DNA from: Methanomassiliicoccales archaeon
Lineage (GTDB): Archaea > Thermoplasmatota > Thermoplasmata > Methanomassiliicoccales > JACIVX01
Direction of reading: 5' to 3'
DNA length: 11,204 nt
NCBI GenBank assembly: GCA_028679985.1
Contig: JAJRAH010000046.1
Location: 1 to 11,204, forward strand
Below are positions 1-3,863 of the stretch, in pieces; the stretch's first letter is position 1; the number at the start of each line of letters is the position of its first letter. The translations under genes were made by a program, and so were the position numbers. Under the pieces are notes generated by a model. It was given only the letters and a program-made list of their open reading frames with translations, did not search any database and had not been told where the DNA came from.

Positions 1-1003
1 CGCTGTCGCCTTTTTCCCCTCCGATATCGTTCATCAATCTTATTGCTGTCAGAACCTGGTCTGGTGTGGAATTGAGATTGTTCTGCTCTATCACCTTCGG
101 ATCGGCACTCTCCATTCCCAGGGCCAGCACGTTCCCGCTCGTGCAGTGCTCGACCATGCTGCCGAGGATTCTCCCCGACTCTTCGGGACTGTTCGCGATC
201 ACCGAAGGGTCGGCGTTGTCGAGGTGCAAGACGTCTATGTCGAGCTTCGCCATGCCTGAGAGCAATCTCTCAACCGCTTCGGCGTTCGGGCGTACGACTC
301 CGCCAGAGATGCGAGACTTGTATGATACGATGCAGGTCTGGGCACCGAGGCGGAAGTTCCTCACCCCCAGCTCGTTCAATGCTTTCGCCTCTCGGATGAT
401 GTCCTCGGGCTCCCGAAACGCTGGCGGTCCCTTCAGGGGCTCTATGCAGAACGAGCATCCTCCAGTCGCGTGTCGCATGCACCCTCTGTACGTCTCCATC
501 TCGGCGATCAGAGGCTGAGGGAAGTCGGGGTGCGAGAGGACGATGTCCGCCCCCAGGAGCATCCATCGGTTCCATTCGTCAAGGGTTCGCCACCTATTCG
601 TAGCCTGGCCGTTCCTGATGAGTTCGAAGACTGCTGAGGCGGGGTCCTTCTTCGCCACCGCATCGAACGATGGAAGGGACGCATACCGAGAATCGAGCGA
701 CGCTGGACCTCCAAGGATTCTCAGTCCCCGCAACTCTCCCGCAATAGACCTGATCTCCTTGAGTGAGGCAGGAAGTGACCTAAGGTAGCGGCCCGGGACC
801 CCCGCCCCGGCGACGATGAGATTCAAGTCCGCATCCGGGAACGTGCCCGATTTCCTCCAAGAGTCGATAGTCGCATAGGCGACTTCGGCACCGGCGTCCC
901 TCGCAGCACCGGCGATCGCCCTTACGTGAGGCGAGATGTACGGCGGCACACCCAGCGATGCGGGCTCGTCTATGAATCCATCGATGATGAGGACGCGGGT
1001 CAT
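1..1003 (-). CDS. B12-binding-like/radical SAM protein, COG1031-like, C-terminus cut by window edge
   Basis: The 334 codons visible are open from an ATG at 1003 to the left edge, so the C-terminus is missing. Residues 1 to about 150 look like a Rossmann-type B12-binding-like domain, opening with MTRVLIIDGFIDEPASLG, but no DxHxxG cobalamin-ligand motif is visible. The radical SAM part follows: YRGC at 172-175, then GGCSFC, giving Cys175, Cys183 and Cys186 as likely iron-sulfur ligands spaced C-x7-C-x2-C instead of the usual C-x3-C-x2-C. Downstream motifs such as GMESADP fit the SAM-binding barrel. From memory this matches the archaeal COG1031 family of radical SAM proteins, which often ends in a helix-hairpin-helix; that end would lie outside the window. 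The substrate is unknown. A GTG at 1012 is an alternative start, and no clear SD is seen, so the mRNA may have a short leader. The family call is firm, the function open. Confidence 0.85.
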   Translation of the reverse strand, partial: MTRVLIIDGFIDEPASLGVPPYISPHVRAIAGAARDAGAEVAYATIDSWRKSGTFPDADLNLIVAGAGVPGRYLRSLPASLKEIRSIAGELRGLRILGGPASLDSRYASLPSFDAVAKKDPASAVFELIRNGQATNRWRTLDEWNRWMLLGADIVLSHPDFPQPLIAEMETYRGCMRHATGGCSFCIEPLKGPPAFREPEDIIREAKALNELGVRNFRLGAQTCIVSYKSRISGGVVRPNAEAVERLLSGMAKLDIDVLHLDNADPSVIANSPEESGRILGSMVEHCTSGNVLALGMESADPKVIEQNNLNSTPDQVLTAIRLMNDIGGEKGDS

Positions 1004-1049
1004 GTTGGCCACTGACTGGGAAATCGGGTTCGAACAATGATGCTCGTCA

Positions 1050-1061
1050 ATTATTAATAAT
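1050..1061. promoter_or_regulatory. Palindromic AT box between divergent genes, likely TATA element
   Basis: ATTATTAATAAT is a perfect 12-bp palindrome in the intergenic region between the radical SAM gene and malic enzyme. On the minus strand it lies about 45 nt before the ATG at 1003, which fits a TATA box with a leader of roughly 25 nt. On the plus strand it is about 95 nt before the malic enzyme start. A second AT-rich stretch at 1077-1085 (GCTAAAAAG) could be the plus-strand TATA instead. Assignment to one or both genes is inference. Confidence 0.45.
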
Positions 1062-1155
1062 GGATGTTGCATCTATGCTAAAAAGTAGCACACCACGGCC
1101 CAAAAGGTTCTTGGTATGTTGTCCAGATAGATGTTCAGGGTGAGGAAGGCATAAC

Positions 1156-2502
1156 ATGAAAGACACTGGAAAAGCTGACGAGGAGCGACTGAAGAAGGCT
1201 TACGAACCGGCACGCTTGGCAATGAAGTACCACCCGTTCTACGGTGGCAAGATCGAAATCGTACCGAAGTGTCCCGTCAGGGACTTCCAGGACTTCGCGA
1301 TATGGTATACGCCCGGCGTGGCGGAACCTTGCCGCGACATCCAAAAGAATCCAGAACAGGTGTACAACCATACGAGCAAATGGAACACCGTCGCCGTCGT
1401 CACTGACGGCACGAGGGTGCTCGGGCTCGGAGACATCGGACCCGAGGCGGGGCTCCCCGTCATGGAGGGGAAAGCGCTCCTGTTCAAGTATCTCGGTGGC
1501 GTGGACGCCGTACCTATATGCCTGAACACGAAGGATCCCAATGAGATCATCCAAGCCGTGAAATGGATCACGCCGTCATTCGGCGGCATCAACCTCGAGG
1601 ACATCTCCCAGCCGAAATGCTTCACGATTCTTGACGAGCTCCGGAAGGACGTTGAGATCCCCGTATGGCACGATGACCAGCAGGGGACCGCAACGATCGT
1701 CACCGCTGGCGTGATAAACGCGCTGAAGATCGTCGGCAAGAAGATGAATCAAGCGTCGATTGCGATGATCGGAGCTGGAGCGGCGAATATCTCGATAGCG
1801 AGGGTACTAGTCGCGACGGGCGTCGATGTCCGAAACATCATCATGGTGGACAGCAAGGGCATACTGCATTCAGGTCGGACTGACCTGGAGGAGAAGTTCC
1901 CCGAGAAGTGGGCTATGGCAAAGCAGTCCAATGGGGAAGGCAAGACCGGGGGAATCAAGGAGGCGATGAAAGGCGCAGATTTGGTGATCGGCGCATCGAG
2001 ACCGGGTCCGGATGTAATAACGAAGGACATGGTCAAGGGAATGGCCGATGACGCGGTCGTTTTCGCCACTGCGAACCCGATCCCGGAGATATGGCCTTGG
2101 GATGCGAAGGAGGCCGGAGCGAGGATAGTCGCAACCGGAAGATCCGACTTCCCGAACCAGATCAACAACTCACTCGGATTCCCTGGGATATTCAGGGGGG
2201 CACTGGACGTGAGGGCGAAGACGATCACCGACGAAATGTGCATCGCTGCCGCTCTCGAAATCGCGAAGACCGCAGAGGACAAGGGGCTCAGGGAGGACTG
2301 CATCGTCCCGACGATGGACGAGTGGGAAGTGTTCCCCCGCGAGGCACTGGCTGTCGGAATGAAAGCGATGGAGCAGGGAGTCGCGAGAATCAGGGTCAGC
2401 AGAAGCGATCTATACGACACGGCGGAAGGGATGATCCGAAGAGCCAGGGGAATGACGCAACTGCTTATGAAGAAGGGATGCATCAAGCCGCCGCCGGTGT
2501 GA
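1156..2502 (+). CDS. Malic enzyme (oxaloacetate-decarboxylating malate dehydrogenase)
   Basis: This cytoplasmic enzyme oxidatively decarboxylates malate to pyruvate and CO2, reducing NAD(P)+; it links the C4 acid pool to pyruvate and can supply NADPH. The 448 residues match the short archaeal/bacterial type, with no phosphotransacetylase-like extension. The malic N-domain has YTPGVAEP at 51-58 with the likely catalytic Tyr51, and MEGKALLFK around the likely catalytic Lys106. Metal ligands are expected at Glu148-Asp149 (NLEDI) and in WHDDQQGTA (171-179, Asp173/174). The NAD-binding domain has the GAGAANISIA dinucleotide loop at 206-215, an Asp at 232 after the second strand, ATANPIPEI at 304-312 and GRSDFPNQINNS at 328-339. 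NAD versus NADP preference cannot be settled from this. The ATG at 1156 is preceded by GGTGAGG at 1139-1145, a usable but rather distant SD. It is transcribed alone, diverging from the radical SAM gene and converging on the EF-1 beta operon. Confidence 0.96.
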   Translation: MKDTGKADEERLKKAYEPARLAMKYHPFYGGKIEIVPKCPVRDFQDFAIWYTPGVAEPCRDIQKNPEQVYNHTSKWNTVAVVTDGTRVLGLGDIGPEAGLPVMEGKALLFKYLGGVDAVPICLNTKDPNEIIQAVKWITPSFGGINLEDISQPKCFTILDELRKDVEIPVWHDDQQGTATIVTAGVINALKIVGKKMNQASIAMIGAGAANISIARVLVATGVDVRNIIMVDSKGILHSGRTDLEEKFPEKWAMAKQSNGEGKTGGIKEAMKGADLVIGASRPGPDVITKDMVKGMADDAVVFATANPIPEIWPWDAKEAGARIVATGRSDFPNQINNSLGFPGIFRGALDVRAKTITDEMCIAAALEIAKTAEDKGLREDCIVPTMDEWEVFPREALAVGMKAMEQGVARIRVSRSDLYDTAEGMIRRARGMTQLLMKKGCIKPPPV

Positions 2503-2522
2503 GTCGCTAGGTCGTTTCTCGA

Positions 2523-2553
2523 GAACGGTGCATGAGGCTCAGCCTTACCGTTC
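2523..2553. other. Inverted repeat in the convergent 3' region
   Basis: In the 140-bp gap between the malic enzyme stop and the EF-1 beta stop, GAACGGT (2523-2529) pairs with ACCGTTC (2547-2553). Inside it AGGC (2535-2538) pairs with GCCT (2542-2545) around a TCA loop, giving a two-part hairpin with a 5-nt/1-nt internal loop. No T run follows on either strand, so it is not a typical archaeal terminator. It may be an mRNA 3' structure. A 10-bp palindrome, TTCTCGAGAA, overlaps it at 2516-2525. Confidence 0.35.
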
Positions 2554-2642
2554 CCGATGACTTGTCGTTCCTAGAGTATATCACAGAGTAGTAACTAGAA
2601 CAATACGTACGACCGAGGGGGAGCTCAGAAATCGGGGGTCCG

Positions 2643-2909
2643 TCAGATCAGGCTGACCGATACTGGTTCCACTGTCTGGACACCTTCAACCTTCTGAAGC
2701 GAGGCCTCGAGATCATCCGTGATGCCCGCGATATCTTCCATCAAGAAAGTCGCCTCGAGAATCATGAGGCCAAACGCGAACGGCTTTTCCTCCAGTCTCA
2801 CGATCTTCACGCCTTTTGGCACGATGTCAGGTATGCGCTTCGCCATGTCTTTCATCGACACTTCCGTGTCCTGAGGCATCAAATTGTAAACAGCGGCAAC
2901 CTTCCCCAT
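2643..2909 (-). CDS. ef1b: Translation elongation factor 1 beta (aEF-1B)
   Basis: This is the guanine nucleotide exchange factor that recycles aEF-1A-GDP to the GTP form during elongation in the cytoplasm. The 88-residue product is the full normal length for archaeal EF-1 beta, which consists only of the ferredoxin-like exchange domain. It starts MGKVAAVYNLMPQDTEVS, has the expected core KPFAFGLMILEATFLMED, and ends with the EGVQTVEPVSVSLI strand. The ATG at 2909 is chosen over the in-frame GTG at 2918 because GGTGAT (2914-2919), an excellent SD, lies 4 nt before the ATG and would be inside the gene if the GTG were used. It is the second gene after the zinc-ribbon protein, whose TAG stop at 2919-2921 abuts the same SD, so the two are translationally close and surely co-transcribed from the promoter near 3120. 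Confidence 0.95.
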   Translation of the reverse strand: MGKVAAVYNLMPQDTEVSMKDMAKRIPDIVPKGVKIVRLEEKPFAFGLMILEATFLMEDIAGITDDLEASLQKVEGVQTVEPVSVSLI

Positions 2910-2913
2910 CGAA

Positions 2914-2921
2914 ATCACCTA
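2914..2921 (-). promoter_or_regulatory. Shine-Dalgarno site overlapping the upstream stop codon
   Basis: On the minus strand the sequence reads TAGGTGAT: TAG ends the zinc-ribbon gene and GGTGAT, complementary to the archaeal 16S rRNA 3' end, serves ef1b 4 nt further on. It decides the ATG at 2909 as the ef1b start and suggests translational coupling. Confidence 0.8.
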
Positions 2922-3086
2922 CGGGCCGCTGAAGTCGCACTTCGGACAAACATAGGGGACGCTCTGGTCACGACAGTTTGTGCATCTTCCTATTTGACTC
3001 TCCCCGCACATCGGGCAAGAGAAGAACGTGGTGCCCTTGCTAGTAAGCCTGACACCGCATGAATTGCAGACTCTCTCGTTTTCCAT
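2919..3086 (-). CDS. Small zinc-ribbon protein with four CxxC motifs (COG2888/HVO_2753 type)
   Basis: A 55-residue protein made almost wholly of zinc knuckles. Four CxxC pairs are visible: Cys7/Cys10 (CNSC), Cys24/Cys27 (CPMC), Cys35/Cys38 (CTNC) and Cys47/Cys50 (CPKC), enough for two zinc ions. This matches the archaeal COG2888 family, described as a predicted Zn-ribbon RNA-binding protein acting in translation and including the Haloferax microprotein HVO_2753. The molecular function is not established; a role in translation is inferred from its RNA-binding-like fold and its place directly upstream of EF-1 beta. The ATG at 3086 follows a purine-rich GAGGAG with very tight spacing (1 nt). The TATA box at 3120-3127 would leave a leader of about 12 nt. 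The gene is short enough to be missed by length filters. Confidence 0.88.
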   Translation of the reverse strand: MENERVCNSCGVRLTSKGTTFFSCPMCGESQIGRCTNCRDQSVPYVCPKCDFSGP

Positions 3087-3116
3087 ACTCCTCGCCGGGA
3101 AGCAGGATACCGGTTC

Positions 3117-3130
3117 ACGTATTTATACGT
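3117..3130 (-). promoter_or_regulatory. TATA box of the zinc-ribbon/ef1b operon, inside an inverted repeat
   Basis: TATAAATA on the minus strand (3127-3120) lies 33 nt before the ATG at 3086, placing the transcript start near 3098. It sits in ACGTAT-TT-ATACGT, a 6-bp inverted repeat with a 2-nt spacer. The symmetry could be chance around a TATA box or a site for a dimeric regulator. Confidence 0.65.
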
Positions 3131-3280
3131 GCTCGCAATCGGCGATCATTGAATCTCACTCAGCAGGGGATCGAAGGGCGTCAATCGAGATCGATTCCAG
3201 ACTAGCGAAATGCGCGACTGCTTTTCTCGCTTGAGCATCGGTCCTATCATCCGCGTCGGGGGCTGTTAAACTCCGCTCAG
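3131..3280. other. Non-coding spacer between divergent promoters
   Basis: No credible gene is seen on either strand. A 68-codon open frame crossing part of it (3028-3234, plus) overlaps the zinc-ribbon gene antisense and shows no family features. Short inverted repeats occur: AATCG/CGATT at 3183-3196 and AGCGA/TCGCT at 3204-3231. No box C/D or H/ACA features could be recognised, so no RNA gene is called. Confidence 0.5.
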
Positions 3281-3293
3281 CAAAGTTTAAATA
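3281..3293 (+). promoter_or_regulatory. Promoter of the tRNA-Lys gene (BRE + TATA)
   Basis: CAAAG (3281-3285, purine-rich BRE-like) followed by TTTAAATA (3286-3293) is a near-consensus archaeal promoter. Its centre is about 52 nt before the first tRNA base, so transcription should start near 3315 and leave a 5' leader of roughly 27 nt to be removed by RNase P. Confidence 0.7.
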
Positions 3294-3362
3294 ATCATAG
3301 TGGTTACTCGCAGTTCCACAACGCCAAGGCTTGTTGCCAAAGGGCCCGTAGCTCAGCTAGGT

Positions 3363-3391
3363 AGGATTCTTGACAACAAGTATCCCTAGAA
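3363..3391 (+). other. 29-nt tRNA intron in the D loop (between positions 20 and 21)
   Basis: Exon CTAG (3357-3360) pairs with intron CTAG (3386-3389) as the 4-bp central helix. The first bulge is GT|A (cut after 3362) and the second is AA|A (cut after 3391). Within the intron GGAT and CTTG pair with CAAG and ATCC around an ACAA loop, with one T-T mismatch. Beyond the central helix the D stem GCTC/GAGC forms the outer helix; the exon AG at 3355-3356 faces the second bulge, so that side is a 2x3 internal loop, a relaxed form of the motif. Confidence 0.85.
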
Positions 3392-3430
3392 AGAGCATCT
3401 GGCTTTTAACCAGATGGCCCGGGGTTCGAA

Positions 3431-3463
3431 AAGGCCTCGGTTACCCGCCGTAGCCTCCGAAAA
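3431..3463 (+). other. 33-nt tRNA intron in the T loop (between positions 59 and 60)
   Basis: Exon TTCG (3425-3428) pairs with intron CGAA (3458-3461) as the 4-bp central helix, directly stacked on the T stem GGGG/CCCC. The bulges are AA|A (cut after 3430) and AA|T (cut after 3463). Inside, AGGC pairs with GCCT, with one unpaired C before the central helix, and CGG pairs with CCG around TTAC. Cutting at these points restores the T loop TTCGAAT. Confidence 0.85.
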
Positions 3464-3534
3464 TCCCCGCGGGCCCGCTTGGGTAGGTGAAGAAGACATG
3501 CGTGTCGAGGTCTCCGGCATAGGTTTGCGATGGC

Positions 3535-3542
3535 TTTTTATA
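3535..3542 (+). promoter_or_regulatory. TATA box of the RNA polymerase operon, sharing a T run with the likely tRNA terminator
   Basis: TTTTTATA is the best archaeal TATA element before rpoH. It predicts a transcript start near 3565 and a leader of about 30 nt. The five T residues at 3535-3539, 58 nt after the tRNA end, are also the only T run that could stop the tRNA transcript. Confidence 0.6.
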
Positions 3543-3584
3543 ACACCAATACGTAGTATACCAGAAGGTCCGAGGCGTAGGGGC

Positions 3585-3591
3585 GAGGTGA
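3585..3591 (+). promoter_or_regulatory. Shine-Dalgarno site of rpoH
   Basis: GAGGTGA lies 4 nt before the TTG at 3596. There is no ATG or GTG at a suitable place, so this site is what identifies TTG as the start. Confidence 0.75.
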
Positions 3592-3595
3592 AAGT

Positions 3596-3859
3596 TTGGT
3601 CGATACTGTAGAGTTTAATGTTCTAGAGCACGAGCTCGTTCCAGAGCACTATTTGGTCACGAAGGAAGAGGCTGACAAGGTTTTGAAGTCGATGAAGATA
3701 ACGATGGACCAGCTTCCGAAGATCCGACGGAGCGACTCGTGCATCAGAGTCCTTGAAAACATTTACGGCCCGATCGAAGAGGGCAGAATTGTGAAGATTG
3801 TAAGGCGGAGTGCGACTGCCGAAACCTTTGTGGCCTATCGTCTGGTAATAAGAGGGTGA
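3596..3859 (+). CDS. rpoH: DNA-directed RNA polymerase subunit H (RpoH/Rpb5-like)
   Basis: Archaeal subunit H equals the C-terminal domain of eukaryotic Rpb5 and sits near the downstream DNA jaw, contributing to assembly and open complex formation. The 87-residue product is close to the normal 75-85. The family core is clear: EHELVPEHYLVTKEEADKVL (residues about 11-30), DQLPKIRRSD before residue 50, then GRIVKIVRRSATAETFVAYRLVI to the end. It starts with TTG at 3596, supported by the SD at 3585-3591 and by the family's N-terminal pattern. It is the first gene of the operon, and its TGA stop lies inside the SD of rpoB, 4 nt before that start. Order H-B-A'-A'' is the classic archaeal arrangement. 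Confidence 0.95.
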   Translation: MVDTVEFNVLEHELVPEHYLVTKEEADKVLKSMKITMDQLPKIRRSDSCIRVLENIYGPIEEGRIVKIVRRSATAETFVAYRLVIRG

Positions 3860-3860
3860 T
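3854..3860 (+). promoter_or_regulatory. Shine-Dalgarno site of rpoB overlapping the rpoH stop
   Basis: GGGTGAT contains the rpoH TGA stop (3857-3859) and ends 3 nt before the rpoB TTG at 3864. An in-frame TAA at 3849 rules out any earlier rpoB start. Confidence 0.75.
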
Positions 3861-3863
3861 ATT

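Larger units (their letters stand above)
3342..3477 (+). tRNA. trnK: tRNA-Lys(UUU) with two non-canonical introns (D loop and T loop)
   Basis: Exons are 3342-3362, 3392-3430 and 3464-3477; removing 3363-3391 and 3431-3463 leaves a 74-nt tRNA without encoded CCA. The acceptor stem GGGCCCG/CGGGCCC (3342-3348 with 3470-3476) pairs completely, with discriminator G at 3477. The D stem is GCTC/GAGC (3351-3354 with 3393-3396). The anticodon stem TCTGG/CCAGA (3398-3402 with 3410-3414) encloses CTTTTAA, with anticodon TTT at 3405-3407 for lysine. The variable region is TGGCC, and the T stem CGGGG/CCCCG encloses a T loop that becomes TTCGAAT after splicing. The anticodon loop itself has no intron. Both insertions can form bulge-helix-bulge-like structures, so this reads as a working split gene and not a pseudogene: every stem is intact and the splice sites restore consensus loops. 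It lies just upstream of the RNA polymerase operon on the same strand. Confidence 0.93.

Noticed and set aside
1749..2486. 245-codon open frame antisense to malic enzyme
   Set aside because: It is a shadow of the malic enzyme frame, with Ser/Ala/Pro-rich composition and no family features.
2910..2918. GTG at 2918 as an earlier ef1b start
   Set aside because: It would bury the strong GGTGAT SD inside the gene and add three residues not typical of the family; the ATG at 2909 fits better.
3342..3477. tRNA-Lys as a pseudogene broken by insertions
   Set aside because: All four stems pair without defect, both loops return to consensus when the insertions are cut at bulge positions, and both insertions have the central helix expected of archaeal introns.
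2601..3555. Repeated CAATACGTA at 2602-2610 and 3547-3555 as a regulatory repeat
   Set aside because: Only two 9-base copies in unrelated positions (a 3' region and a 5' leader); too little to separate from chance.
3414..3611. 65-codon open frame starting within tRNA-Lys
   Set aside because: It overlaps the tRNA exons, the second intron, the operon promoter and the rpoH start, and resembles no protein.
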